Shown here piece by piece: positions 58,601 through 63,427 of a stretch of 64,000 bases of DNA. The translations under genes and the position numbers were made by a program. This DNA comes from Climacteris rufus. Taxonomy: Eukaryota > Chordata > Aves > Passeriformes > Climacteridae. The notes beneath the pieces are model-generated. The model worked only from the letters and a program-made list of their open reading frames with translations. It was not told the origin of the DNA and made no database searches. Location of the stretch: assembly GCA_013398175.1 (NCBI GenBank), contig VZRZ01005953.1, positions 186,001 to 250,000 of the forward strand. Reading direction: 5' to 3'. How positions within the stretch are numbered: position 1 is the stretch's first letter; every line of letters starts with the position of its first letter.

Positions 58601-61600
58601 ATAAACTACCATCTCATGTTGAAACATACTGAAGCATCTTTGCATCACAGGGAACTTACATAAGTATAGAGTAAACAGCAGAGTTTCTAGGAAAACACAT
58701 ATTATTAGTCCATGAAATCATCTTACTTAATTTCACTCTGTTAAAGGAGATATATGGATTTTGGGAGAGCTAAAAAGAATTTGTAGGAAGGCTCTCTATT
58801 TCCCCTGACTTATAAGGAGTCACTGATCTATTGAAATACATTTGAAAGTGTGTTAGTTTGAGCAGTTTTGGAGGTCTAGCTGTTTGGGTGTGGTAGGGGC
58901 CAAAAGATGGCTCCTGTAAGGAGCTTCCAGAAGCTCCCACAGCTGTCCAGTCAGGGCCTACCCCTGATGGCTCCTGGAAGATTGATGTGCTGTTTTCCAC
59001 AGCTGGGCCAATTAGGAAGGAAGGTAACACCTCTCTGACACCATATTTATGAAGCAATCTCTGTAGTGCGCACGCGTGCGCCATGTAGTCACGTAGGTGT
59101 GGGTAGGCAGAGGAGAACGAGTATAGCATGAAAAGAAAACAACCAATATGGGAGCCAGCAAAATCTGCCAGTCTGCCAAGAAGAGAAGCAGCGGGAGAGG
59201 AGGTTCTTATATCATCAGAGCTGAGACAGCTTCACAGCTTGTGGTAAGGGACTGAACCAGAGGCAGTGAAGCTGAGATCCACTCTACTACAGGGCAGAAG
59301 GGAGTGAACTCCCACGACAGAGACTGTGTCTGGTGGGAATTGACATGATTAACAAGGCCTTTGCTCCTGAATCAAGAAGGGAGTCAATTAAGTTAAAAGA
59401 AGCCTGGTTTTATTCCTACCCTAAGAGAGAGACCAGCTCGACGCGGAGGGGAAAGTGGCAGCAGGTCCGGGCAGGCTGCNGCTAAGAGTAAAATCTGACC
59501 TCCTCTTCCAGGTATTTATCCAAGAAGAAGAAGGAAACATCTAAAGGATGAACTAACCAAACCACTAGGAGTGGAAACCCCCTCCGGGTTCCCTTTACTT
59601 TCTGGGAGAAGGGAGAGCTGTGGATCTGCAGGGGGAAGGGAGGGGGGAAAGGGAGGGGGAAGAATGAAGGAAGAAAGAGTGTTTCAAAGATGTTTGTTTG
59701 CTCCTTTAACTCTGTTATAAATTCACTTTATCGCTTATAAGCACTGAGCCTGTTAGCCTGTGTGTAATGAAGAAGTTTCTCTGTTTCTCTGCCAGCGTTC
59801 CTTATCGTAGTTTAATAACACAGGTTGTTTTTTTTTTCCCTTGTCCATCTGTAGAAGGGGGGGAAAAGCAGCTCTAGTGGAAGCTTTGGTAGTCAGCCAG
59901 AGCTAAACCACTACAGAAAGGTATGGTGATTTTCTTGTAAGTAAAAGGCTACAAGTGCATATTTTTTTAAAAAAATCTTTTAACTTTTAACTACTGCATA
60001 AATAAAAAGGTGTGCAATAAAGTCAATTTTCAAAATCATTAATGTGATAGAAAAACTGCACAGATAAATGATCTTTTCACCCTTTGCATCAGGAAAAACA
60101 GTTCTAAATATGATGATAACTAGCAAATAGCAACTATACTTACTTGAATCCCAGCTCCCTCTGGTACTGTGACCTTCCAAACACAATTCAGATTGTTGTC
60201 ATAAGGTTCAGGGTAACCAGGAGATAAAATGGTCCCTTTGCGCTTTGTTAAAATACCACCACAAGGCACTGAAAGGAAATGCATAAGGCAAGAAAAGAAG
60301 TGTGAAGATTCAGAAGTGAGAAGAGTTATTATAAAAGCGTATATTATGTCTGAAATTATGCTACATTATATATATCTATATCTATATATATCTATATCTA
60401 TCTCAAGAAAATACAATTTGATAACTCAAAACCATTCTTTTAACTGGCCAAAAAAAAGGAATAGAAGACAATTAGAATTATGTCAGTTTCCTACCTGGCA
60501 GAAAATCATGCTTATATTCCCCTTACTTATTTGACCTTTAACAAAGTGAAATACATTCCATTGTCTCCTAGTAATCTTACAAAAATAAGAATTTTTAAGA
60601 GTTACAATGAAGTTTGCAAAGTTATGTATTTTATTAGTATAAAAGATAAAAATGTCACCAAAAAATAACATTATTTCTTAATATTGCTTCTTTGTTGTCT
60701 AAATAATTAATAAAACCAGTCTCAACTCTTTGGCTGTTCTCTGCTTGTGTGAGCTATTCCATTACAGTCTGCAGATCTATCACATCAGTAAAGAATTTGC
60801 AAAATCCTTGCAAAGCTACATTTATCTCCATGTCCACAGATTAATAACAGTGTTATGCATGAAACAGGACAGACACATTAAGTACCACCAACTTTCTCTT
60901 TTGAATGTTCAACTTGAATGCATCTTGTTTTGATCATTAGACGCTCTAACGGGGACAAAGAATATTACAGCTTAATCTGCATACAGATATTTTGTCGGCA
61001 TTTTAGAAGTTGAAGGAAAAGATTGATGAGATGGTTGATCAAGTCCATGAGAAGCTAATGTATCACTTCTATACAGCAACACTAAGTTCTGAAGGGATTT
61101 CTGGAGCTGCAAATAGGAGGATTTAGAAAAGAGATACAACGCAACTTATCTTAGTAATAAATATTTTATCTATATATTGCATGGCATATAATTGATAGAA
61201 TCTGTTTGGAAGTACATGGATAAATTAAAGGCTAGTGTCACTTAAAGTGTTTAAACAATTACTCATAAAAGGATGAACAGACAGAATGATTGATGTCAAG
61301 CTCCACCTTGAGTACAGTGTTCATTTTTGGGCCTCTCAACGCAAGAAAGACATTGAGGTGCTGGAGTGAGTCTAGACAGAGGCAACAATGCTCGTGAAGG
61401 CTCTAGAGAGTATGTCATATGAGTGGCTGAGGGACCTGGGGCTGTTTAGCCTGGAGAAAAGAAGGCTCAGAGAGACTTATCACTCTACAGTCTGAGGGAG
61501 GTTGTAGCCAGGTGGGGGTTGGCCTCTTCCCATGCAACGAGCAATAGGACAAGAGGACATTGCCTCCGGCTATACCAGGGGAGATTCAGATTGGACATCA

Positions 61601-63427
61601 GGTGAAGGTTTTCACAGGAGGAGTGGTTAAGCATTCGAATGGGCTGCCCAGGGAAGTGGTAGAGTCACCATCTCTGGAAGCATTTAAGAAAAGATTGGAT
61701 ATGGCACTTAGTGCTATGGTTTAGTCGACATGGTGGTGTTTGTTCAAAGGTTAAACTTGATCTTGGATGTCTTTTCTGACCTTAATGATTTTATGATTGA
61801 ATGATTCTATGTCTATTATCTGTATGAAAATACTCAGATATTCACTAGAATCAAGGCAATTTAATATAGTCATGTCTGCCACTCCAATTATTAAACTGAT
61901 TTAGTTTAATGCAATTTTCTTCTCATATGTATTTTATCACTTTTATTGACAGGGATTTTCACACAGAAGGTGGTCTGCAACCTTTCCTCAATTCAGCTTG
62001 CCTACAGACAAACAGCTTTCTCTTCCATAGACTAAATCATGTATTAAAATACCAATAATATATTGTGATCAATGTCCAAAATAATTACTTCAACAGTTTG
62101 TCAAGTTGTTACAGCTGAAAAAACAAAGGGAATACATTTCAAGGGGAAAAGTAGTACAAATCTACTGATTAAACTGCAGGCTATGAGAATAAATGACATA
62201 GAACTGAGATATAGCTACTTCATCTTCTTACTGATAAAGAAATTGCGGTTCTATTGCTATACTTGAAACAGTTTAAATAAATATTATTTGTCTATAAACG
62301 TTGGTTAATAATATTTTATTGATAATACCCCACTGATACTTAGCCTTGGTCTCTATCAGGATTTTGGTATTTTGAATATAATCTTTTAATTTACTGAAAA
62401 CCACTCAGACTTGACCACACACCATCAGCTGATTAGCACAGAAGATGAAAAATCAACCTAATGAAAAGATATTTTTATTTGCTTTTGATCTTCTGACCTA
62501 AAACTCTGTTTATGTACTCTGCTGAAGCCATTATTATAATGCCATTTTTGCTATGGGTTATGATAATTTTTATTAAAAAATCTGTTCCATATTAAGAAAA
62601 GTAAAGTGAGGATTTTCATCATAATTACTAGATTTCCATTTGGTGGAAGTCAGTTTATAAATGTCAATGAATGCACATTAAATTATGAATTTAATTTTGA
62701 GAATTTAATCTTGAGTGACTAGAATCAGAGAAAGTATATTTTCTGATCTGAAATGTTACTACTTTTCTCCTGGCAAGTAATGAAATATTAGTTTAATTAT
62801 TTCTACATCTTTAATATAGTAGTGTTCTTCCTAATAGCTTGCAATATCTTGTTAGAGATCTACAATGCGAAAGCATTTTAGTCTTGCAAGAAGTCAGGGC
62901 ACAAACTAATATTTCTGATTCTTGATTAGAGGATGGCCAGGAACTGTCACTGTTGTTAATGTTAGAAAACTTATCACATAATTTATAGCAGCAGAGCATG
63001 TTCATGAAACTCGTGAAATGTCACAGTAAGGTTACAACAGAAATAGAATATAAAGTTTAGAATAGAAAGGATAATAGAACTTAACCTTGAATGAAAAAGA
63101 AAGTAAGTGAAAGCAAGCAAGAATAAAATACTATACAGATGACAAAGAATAAATATGTTCAGTCAGAGAATGATCTACACTTTAGGCAGTAATTAGTTCT
63201 ATTAAAAAGCCTTAAGAACTCACCAACACATGTAGGGAGTGAATCATTCCATTGTGCCAATGCATTTGGTACTGTATCACATCTAATTGCTGTTGACCCA
63301 TGGAGGATATAGCCTGGATTGCACTCAAAAAGAACCAATGAACCAACTGCAAATTCATTTCCAATCCTTTTTCCAAATCTTGGTTCAGGCACAGAGCTAC
63401 ACTGTGTTGCACTTGTTCTTGGAACAG
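9451..63427 (-). CDS. CSMD3: CSMD3, internal part of the gene (19 exons, both ends outside)
   Basis: Nineteen minus-strand exons join without a frame break into 2835 coding bases (945 residues). CSMD proteins are very large type I membrane proteins with 14 CUB domains alternating with Sushi domains, then a long run of Sushi domains, a transmembrane helix and a short cytoplasmic tail. CSMD3 is mainly neuronal and has been linked to dendrite development; CSMD1 is a known complement inhibitor. The order here is Sushi, CUB, Sushi, CUB, Sushi, CUB, Sushi, CUB, then four Sushi, which by position I number Sushi10 to Sushi17 with CUB11 to CUB14. Every exon border at a domain boundary is phase 1. Sushi domains keep four cysteines. 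The four CUB domains keep only the first cysteine pair plus the acidic residues expected for calcium binding. Signal peptide, N-terminal domains, later Sushi domains and membrane anchor are not in the window. Confidence 0.96.
9625..11317 (-). other. CSMD3: CSMD3 intron between Sushi16 and Sushi17 exons
   Basis: About 1.7 kb of AT-rich sequence with splice borders at both ends. No repeat family or other gene recognised. Confidence 0.8.
11318..11512 (-). CDS. CSMD3: CSMD3 exon: complete Sushi16
   Basis: A 195-base exon, phase 1 at both ends (window residues 823 to 887), from VVTCPSINSFTLEHGRWRIV to NERPYCQ. Four cysteines (TC, FSC, IEC, YC) and the tryptophan pair in GTWSWRNE are present, with sequons NGS and NGT. 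Acceptor is TTTTGGAAG after a T-rich stretch; donor is AAA/GTAAGT. The start was set by the acceptor and by the codon shared with Sushi15, not by an ATG. Confidence 0.96.
11513..12793 (-). other. CSMD3: CSMD3 intron between Sushi15 and Sushi16 exons
   Basis: About 1.3 kb. It holds a short hexamer repeat, about four copies of TTATAG at 11534-11556, just upstream of the Sushi16 acceptor in the pre-mRNA. Nothing else is recognised. Confidence 0.8.
12794..12979 (-). CDS. CSMD3: CSMD3 exon: complete Sushi15
   Basis: A 186-base exon, phase 1 at both ends (window residues 761 to 822), from AISCGIPKAPLNGGILTTDY to NKTPRCV. Cysteines are SC, YFC, AVC and RC; the tryptophan is in GTWSNHN; NKT is a sequon. 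Acceptor is CTCTCCACTCAG and donor is TAG/GTGAGT. It is separated from Sushi14 by the longest complete intron in the window, about 8 kb. Confidence 0.95.
13460..14340 (-). mobile_element. CR1 LINE, truncated and internally rearranged
   Basis: The left edge at 13460 is the inverted avian CR1 tail (CATAGAATCATAG), followed by text typical of the CR1 3' region in reverse: GGGTTGAAAAGGACCTTAAA, AACACTTCTAGGGATGGGAC, GCTGAACAACCCCACCTCTC. Around 14100 the order breaks: after CTTCTCATCAACCAACACTC it moves to a different part of CR1 (CATGGTCACTGCACCCTTCA, GGCTCCTCTATCACTTAGAG). This suggests an internal deletion or two joined fragments. The element reads on the minus strand, the same strand as CSMD3. 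Confidence 0.88.
14495..14525. repeat. A-run followed by GA repeat
   Basis: About 20 A followed by several GA units in intron sequence. It is a simple low-complexity tract with no visible role. Confidence 0.85.
15975..16700 (+). mobile_element. CR1 LINE 3' end, interrupted by a solo LTR
   Basis: The plus strand shows CR1 3'-end text (CCCAGAGAAGTTGTGGATTC, GATCTTTAAGGTCCCTTCCA) up to 16137. It resumes at 16671 with CATTGTATGATTCTGTGAAA, the CR1 tail. Joining both sides with one copy of GTAAAC restores a normal CR1 end, so the LTR at 16138-16670 inserted into an existing CR1. Confidence 0.9.
16138..16670 (-). mobile_element. Solo LTR, class II-like (6-bp target duplication), copy 1
   Basis: A 533-base element flanked by the direct repeat GTAAAC (16132-16137 and 16671-16676). 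Plus-strand ends are TGCCGCGGG and CACCACAACG (last base probably mutated from A). Read on the minus strand it has inverted CCAAT boxes, a TATA-like CTTATAAC (about 16405-16412) and AATAAA (16352-16357), the usual U3-R-U5 order. It is GC-rich, related to 51827-52336 by eye at about 85 to 90 percent, and has no internal retroviral genes. A 6-bp duplication fits ERVK-like or alpharetrovirus-like integrases (inference). Confidence 0.88.
19569..19826 (+). other. Unidentified open frame, possible retropseudogene remnant
   Basis: An 86-codon plus-strand open frame ends in TAA and is followed 17 bases later by an AATAAA near 19840. The overlapping minus-strand frame at 19457-19795 is 112 codons. The composition (FSKTTGSLDV, MCLEAESKEF, KDILEELIKF) looks more protein-like than neighbouring frames, but I recognise no family. 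There is no poly-A tail or flanking duplication that I can confirm. It may be chance. Confidence 0.2.
20995..21183 (-). CDS. CSMD3: CSMD3 exon: complete Sushi14, GC-rich
   Basis: A 189-base exon, phase 1 at both ends (window residues 698 to 760), from [20 protein letters not shown] to PVPACQ. Four cysteines (YC, WAC, AVC, PAC) and the tryptophan (YSWDVP) are intact. Its base use is unlike the other exons: 107 of 189 bases are G or C by my count, with 11 CpG, against a very AT-rich surround. Acceptor is CTGTTTAAAG and donor is AAG/GTAAAT. It opens the uninterrupted run of Sushi domains. Confidence 0.96.
21184..23722 (-). other. CSMD3: CSMD3 intron between CUB14 (second part) and Sushi14 exons
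   Basis: About 2.5 kb, AT-rich, with an A-run near 22846-22865. No transposon or other gene recognised. Confidence 0.8.
23723..23869 (-). CDS. CSMD3: CSMD3 exon: CUB14, second part
   Basis: A 147-base exon, phase 1 at both ends (window residues 649 to 697), encoding GPNSHSPLLISLSGDYSSSL and on to GFRIRYI. The third calcium-site acid is in RWSADHGTN and there is an NIT sequon. Acceptor is TTTGTACCAAG and donor is TAG/GTATGC. Only 397 bases of intron separate it from the first CUB14 exon, the shortest intron here. Confidence 0.95.
23870..24266 (-). other. CSMD3: Short CSMD3 intron inside CUB14
   Basis: 397 bases with normal borders (GTAACT donor, ACCAAG acceptor). Nothing else seen. Confidence 0.85.
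24267..24455 (-). CDS. CSMD3: CSMD3 exon: CUB14, first part
   Basis: A 189-base exon, phase 1 at both ends (window residues 586 to 648). It starts VLCPANEMRLDSTGVILSPG and ends DILEVFD. This CUB begins CPAN instead of the usual CGG, a known feature of the last CSMD CUB. It has two cysteines (LC, QMCAW), an NIS sequon, and acidic residues in QTEKEFDILEVFD. Donor is ATG/GTAACT. Confidence 0.96.
24456..28584 (-). other. CSMD3: CSMD3 intron between Sushi13 and CUB14 exons
   Basis: About 4.1 kb. It holds a short CR1 remnant at 25012-25090. The remainder is AT-rich without recognised elements. Its 5' splice site is the weak GTTTTT donor of the Sushi13 exon. Confidence 0.8.
25012..25090 (-). mobile_element. 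CR1 LINE 3'-end remnant
   Basis: Inverted CR1 tail text: AGAATCATACAATATTTGGG, TTGGAAGGGATCTTCGAAGA and TCCAACTCCCTGCAAAACCA. It is a short fragment cut off on both sides. Confidence 0.8.
28585..28698 (-). CDS. CSMD3: CSMD3 exon: Sushi13, second part, with weak donor
   Basis: A 114-base exon, phase 1 at both ends (window residues 548 to 585), from GDIIRYQCQPGFTLVG to APPTCQ. It supplies Sushi cysteines 2 to 4 (YQC, LTC, PTC). The acceptor CTGAACAG is ordinary. The donor needed to keep frame with CUB14 is CAAG/GTTTTTC, which lacks the usual RAGT after GT. Reading through meets a stop 11 codons beyond TGTCAA, and I see no better donor in the required phase. Confidence 0.9.
28699..29838 (-). 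other. CSMD3: CSMD3 intron inside Sushi13
   Basis: About 1.1 kb with A-rich runs near 29247-29270. No transposon or other gene seen. Confidence 0.8.
29839..29919 (-). CDS. CSMD3: CSMD3 exon: Sushi13, first part
   Basis: An 81-base exon, phase 1 at both ends (window residues 521 to 547), encoding AYQLRVCQPPANIPNAEILT followed by EDDEFEI. It has Sushi cysteine 1 only; cysteines 2 to 4 are in the next exon. Acceptor is CCATTTATAG and donor is TAG/GTAATA. Confidence 0.94.
31525..31792 (+). mobile_element. CR1 LINE 3' end
   Basis: Plus-strand CR1 text: ACTGCCCAGGGAAGTGGTGG, then GTTGGACTTGACGATCTTAA and the tail AATGATTCTATGATTCCATG. It is truncated at its 5' side, as most CR1 copies are, and lies antisense to CSMD3. 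Confidence 0.88.
31944..32005. repeat. 31-base direct tandem duplication
   Basis: Two adjacent 31-base units (31944-31974 and 31975-32005) starting AGTTCTGATGCCTCTCTGC. They differ at only a few bases, such as CCTAG against CATAG. The duplication lies about 70 bases before the solo LTR and may be older replication slippage. Confidence 0.85.
32076..32712 (+). mobile_element. Solo LTR, second class II-like family (6-bp target duplication)
   Basis: A 637-base element from TGTTCCGGTGG to GGAGCAACA, flanked by the direct repeat GGTAAC (32070-32075 and 32713-32718). On the plus strand it has inverted CCAAT boxes (CATTGGCTC, TATTGGTTGG), a TATA-like CTTTAAAAAG (32431-32440) and AATAAA (32515-32520), then a CpG-rich U5-like end. 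It is GC-rich against the AT-rich intron. No internal viral genes remain. It is antisense to CSMD3 and unlike the pair at 16138 and 51827. Confidence 0.87.
33066..33116. repeat. Inverted repeat, 22-bp arms, 7-base loop
   Basis: Arms 33066-33087 and 33095-33116 pair at 20 of 22 positions (core CTACACTATATAGTTCA and its complement) around the loop TTATAAT. No flanking target duplication was found. It could form a cruciform or an RNA hairpin, or be a remnant of a small palindromic DNA element. Confidence 0.85.
33543..33688 (-). CDS. CSMD3: CSMD3 exon: CUB13, second part
   Basis: A 146-base exon, phase 2 to phase 1 (window residues 472 to 520), encoding DGPDQTSPQIGQFSGNTALE and on to FVLSYH. It completes the VWDG motif and gives the third acidic residue in FHSDFTTSGF. 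Acceptor is TTTTTCTTAG and donor is ATG/GTAAGT. A C8A9 run (T9G8 on the plus strand, 33711-33727) lies 22 to 39 bases upstream of the acceptor in the pre-mRNA. Confidence 0.95.
33689..35749 (-). other. CSMD3: CSMD3 intron inside CUB13
   Basis: About 2.1 kb. A T9G8 run at 33711-33727 lies next to the acceptor of the second CUB13 exon. No transposon recognised. Confidence 0.8.
35750..35927 (-). CDS. CSMD3: CSMD3 exon: CUB13, first part
   Basis: A 178-base exon, phase 1 to phase 2 (window residues 413 to 471). It starts ALCGGNITAMNGTIYSPGYP and runs to YDFITVW, the tryptophan codon being split TG/G with the next exon. It has two CUB cysteines (LCGG, QDCFW), sequons NIT, NGT and NFT, and acidic residues in QTEPIYDF. 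Donor is ATG/GTAAGA. The only phase-2 border in the window is at its end. Confidence 0.95.
35928..39090 (-). other. CSMD3: CSMD3 intron between Sushi12 and CUB13 exons
   Basis: About 3.2 kb of AT-rich sequence with an A-run near 38008-38023. A slightly less AT-rich stretch at 36900-37150 has no recognised identity. Confidence 0.75.
39091..39279 (-). CDS. CSMD3: CSMD3 exon: complete Sushi12
   Basis: A 189-base exon, phase 1 at both ends (window residues 350 to 412). It begins AYQLQSCPDPRPFRNGFVIG and ends NHPLPRCE. Four cysteines (QSC, FEC, LTC, RC) and the tryptophan in SRNWNHP are in place. The peptide CPDPRPFRNG fits CSMD3; the CSMD1 counterpart, from memory, reads CPDPEPFANG. Acceptor is TTGTTTCAG and donor is AAG/GTATGT. 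Confidence 0.96.
39280..40749 (-). other. CSMD3: CSMD3 intron between CUB12 and Sushi12 exons
   Basis: About 1.5 kb with normal splice borders and nothing else recognised. Confidence 0.8.
40750..40959 (-). CDS. CSMD3: CSMD3 exon: CUB12, second part
   Basis: A 210-base exon, phase 1 at both ends (window residues 280 to 349), from VHLQFVNFSTETIHDYLEVR to QGFHIVYQ. The calcium-site acidic residues are visible: E in STETI, D in HDYLEV and D in HSDYSQ. There is one NFS sequon. Acceptor is TTTTTCAG and donor is AAG/GTAAGA. This is the longest exon in the window. Confidence 0.95.
40960..45278 (-). other. CSMD3: CSMD3 intron inside CUB12
   Basis: About 4.3 kb. It holds an old CR1 fragment (44080-44760). 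A stretch of higher GC near 41060-41310 has no recognised identity. The remainder is AT-rich. Confidence 0.8.
44080..44760 (+). mobile_element. Old CR1 LINE fragment, reverse-transcriptase region
   Basis: Diverged plus-strand CR1 coding text: GAGGACCTGGGAAATGGCAA, then GCAGTCAGCATGGATTTTCT, then GCTTTTGACTCTGTCTATAA (reverse-transcriptase-like AFDSVYN) and ATTCTCATCTGGAAGCTGAA. It runs on to ACAGGCTGGGAATTGATTAA. Several indels and stops break it; it is older than the CR1 ends elsewhere in the window. Confidence 0.75.
45279..45395 (-). CDS. CSMD3: CSMD3 exon: CUB12, first part
   Basis: A 117-base exon, phase 1 at both ends (window residues 241 to 279). It starts AQCGGGMSDFSG and ends LPIGFG. 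The motif GVILSPGFPGNYPSSLDCTW contains the second CUB cysteine. Acceptor is a T-rich tract ending TTTAG and donor is GTATGT. The remainder of CUB12 is at 40750-40959. Confidence 0.94.
45651..45910 (-). mobile_element. CR1 LINE 3'-end remnant
   Basis: Inverted CR1 text: CAGAATCATTTAGGTTGGAA, AAGACCTCCAAGGTTATTGA, GTCCAACTTC, and further in CCTCTTGTTC. Diverged and truncated; the right edge is approximate. Confidence 0.75.
46937..46972 (-). mobile_element. Very short CR1 tail remnant
   Basis: About 36 bases matching the inverted CR1 end (ATCATAGAACAGTTTGGGTT, GAAAGGGACA). Adjacent sequence may also belong to the element but is too diverged to call. Confidence 0.55.
47187..47256 (-). CDS. CSMD3: CSMD3 exon: Sushi11, second part
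   Basis: A 70-base exon, phase 0 to phase 1 (window residues 218 to 241), encoding GHSHITCMPGPVRRWNYPIP then ICL. It carries Sushi cysteines 3 and 4 and the conserved tryptophan in RRWNYP. Acceptor is TTTTAG and donor is TAG/GTATGT. It is the smallest exon in the window and was found by splice borders and family motif rather than by reading-frame length. Confidence 0.93.
47257..49285 (-). other. CSMD3: CSMD3 intron inside Sushi11
   Basis: About 2 kb. It contains an unexplained 121-codon minus-strand open frame (48537-48902) discussed under findings. No transposon recognised. Confidence 0.75.
49286..49404 (-). CDS. CSMD3: CSMD3 exon: Sushi11, first part
   Basis: A 119-base exon, phase 1 to phase 0 (window residues 178 to 217), starting AIGLDSCPEPQTP and ending DQGYSLQ. 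It supplies cysteines 1 and 2 of the Sushi domain (DSC, FQC). Acceptor is TTTCTCAG and donor is CAG/GTGAGC. The other half lies 2 kb downstream at 47187-47256. This is one of two Sushi domains in the window split across exons. Confidence 0.94.
51827..52336 (-). mobile_element. Solo LTR, class II-like (6-bp target duplication), copy 2
   Basis: A 510-base element with plus-strand ends TGCCGCGGG and CACTACAACA, flanked by the direct repeat GGAAGA (51821-51826 and 52337-52342). On the minus strand it shows inverted CCAAT boxes, TATA-like TTTTATAAC (about 52094-52102) and AATAAA (52040-52045). It is the same family and orientation as 16138-16670; that copy has about 23 extra bases near the plus-strand right end. 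No gag, pol or env sequence remains. Confidence 0.9.
53083..53441 (+). mobile_element. 5'-truncated avian ERV LTR
   Basis: Text typical of a common bird LTR: GACAGCTGACCCCAACTGAT, a TATA box TATATAAA (53136-53143), GAACTGGCTGGGCATCGGTC, polyadenylation signal ATTAAA (53306-53311), AAACTGTCTTTATCTCAATA, and the terminus GGTTAAATCACAACA. Most of U3 before the TATA region is missing. The promoter direction is plus, antisense to CSMD3. The terminus resembles that of the LTR at 58849-59915. Confidence 0.8.
54050..54620 (-). mobile_element. Probable ERV LTR, borders uncertain
   Basis: Read on the minus strand this stretch has three inverted CCAAT boxes (plus-strand CCAAT at about 54315, 54357 and 54403), then TATAAA (54300-54305), then AATAAA (54208-54213), the order and spacing of an LTR promoter and polyadenylation region. 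I could not match terminal TG/CA ends with a target duplication, so the limits are rough. It could instead be an unrelated intronic stretch. Confidence 0.45.
55040..55110 (+). mobile_element. Possible LTR fragment
   Basis: A short GC-rich patch (GGTGTGGTGCGGTGTGGAGC, then GTGGGAAGAGACCAGGACTG) in AT-rich intron resembles pieces of avian ERVL LTRs. It is too short to be sure. Confidence 0.3.
55429..55533 (-). CDS. CSMD3: CSMD3 exon: CUB11, last part
   Basis: A 105-base exon, phase 1 at both ends (window residues 143 to 177), encoding GTTIPPLLNSTSNNLYLNFQ, then SDISVSAAGF, ending HLEYT. It holds the third acidic calcium-site residue (D in QSDIS) and an NST sequon. Acceptor is TTCTCTCTTCAG and donor is CAG/GTAATT. 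As a symmetric exon it could be skipped without a frame shift. A CA repeat followed by CU-rich sequence sits in the pre-mRNA 66 bases or more upstream of its acceptor. Confidence 0.94.
55534..56464 (-). other. CSMD3: CSMD3 intron inside CUB11 (second and third exons)
   Basis: 931 bases, containing the CA/CU tract and a small repeated A-rich motif (ACAAGAAAAAGTAA, twice, near 56053-56086). No transposon recognised. Confidence 0.8.
55599..55682. repeat. GT microsatellite plus GA-rich tract
   Basis: About 16 GT units (55600-55631) followed by GA-rich sequence to about 55682 on the plus strand. In the CSMD3 pre-mRNA this reads as a CU-rich tract then a CA repeat, 66 to 150 bases upstream of the acceptor of exon 55429-55533. 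Confidence 0.95.
56465..56561 (-). CDS. CSMD3: CSMD3 exon: CUB11, middle part
   Basis: A 97-base exon, phase 0 to phase 1, encoding VQVVSFATEHNWDSLDFYDG and on to LGSYSG (window residues 110 to 142). It carries the acidic residues of the CUB calcium site: E in ATEH and D in NWDSLDFYDG. Acceptor is CTTTATAG and donor is CAG/GTGGGT. The exon is too short to show as a stand-alone reading frame, so its support is the frame match with both neighbours and the family motif. Confidence 0.93.
56562..60143 (-). other. CSMD3: CSMD3 intron inside CUB11 (first and second exons)
   Basis: About 3.6 kb. The region 56562-58840 is AT-rich with nothing recognised; 58849-59915 is an ERVL-like LTR. Confidence 0.8.
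58849..59915 (+). mobile_element. Solo LTR, ERVL-like (5-bp target duplication), 1.07 kb
   Basis: A 1067-base element from TGTGTTAGTTTG to TAAACCACTACA, flanked by the direct repeat GAAAG (58844-58848 and 59916-59920). A 5-bp duplication and the TAAACCAC-type terminus fit bird ERVL elements. Plus orientation is inferred from similarity of the 3' terminus to the LTR ending at 53441 and is less certain than the borders. It is GC-rich, includes a CpG patch near 59067-59085, and has one ambiguous base (N) at 59480. Confidence 0.82.
60144..60268 (-). CDS. CSMD3: CSMD3 exon: CUB11, first part
   Basis: A 125-base exon, phase 1 at its start and phase 0 at its end (window residues 69 to 110). It begins VPCGGIL and includes the CUB start pattern CGG, the GTILSPGYP motif and the second cysteine in LNCVW. 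Its end GAGIQ is followed by a good donor (CAA/GTAAGT). CUB11 is split over three exons here, whereas CUB12 to CUB14 use two each. An ERVL-like LTR ends about 230 bases downstream of its donor. Confidence 0.94.
60366..60404. repeat. TATATC/TATC simple repeat
   Basis: About 39 bases of alternating TATATC and TATC units about 100 bases upstream of the first CUB11 exon in the pre-mRNA. Low complexity; likely variable in length. Confidence 0.9.
61306..61815 (+). mobile_element. CR1 LINE 3' end, about 510 bases
   Basis: Well-kept plus-strand CR1 text: CTGTTTAGCCTGGAGAAAAG, GGTTGTAGCCAGGTGGGGGT, GGGCTGCCCAGGGAAGTGGT, and the tail AATGATTTTATGATTGAATG followed by ATTCTATG. It is 5'-truncated and antisense to CSMD3, and is one of the clearest avian markers in the window. 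Confidence 0.92.
63224..63427 (-). CDS. CSMD3: CSMD3 exon: complete Sushi domain (about Sushi10)
   Basis: A 204-base exon, phase 1 at both ends, encoding window residues 1 to 68. It starts after a CACAG acceptor with AVPRTSATQC and ends at PTCV before donor GTGAGT. The four Sushi cysteines (QC, FEC, IRC, PTC) and the conserved tryptophan (AQWNDS) are present, with one N-glycosylation sequon (NDS). It precedes CUB11. The upstream CUB exon that must supply the first base of the first codon lies beyond 64000. Confidence 0.95.

Larger units (their letters stand above)
60269..63223 (-). other. CSMD3: CSMD3 intron between Sushi10 and CUB11 exons
   Basis: About 3 kb with a TATATC repeat (60366-60404) and a CR1 end (61306-61815). 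The remainder is AT-rich with nothing recognised. Confidence 0.8.

Noticed and set aside
9451..63427. Assignment to CSMD1 or CSMD2
   Set aside because: CSMD1 shares the layout, but the peptides here (CPDPRPFRNG, LCPANEMRL, VTCPSINSF, SCGELPTPPNG) fit recalled CSMD3 better at many positions.
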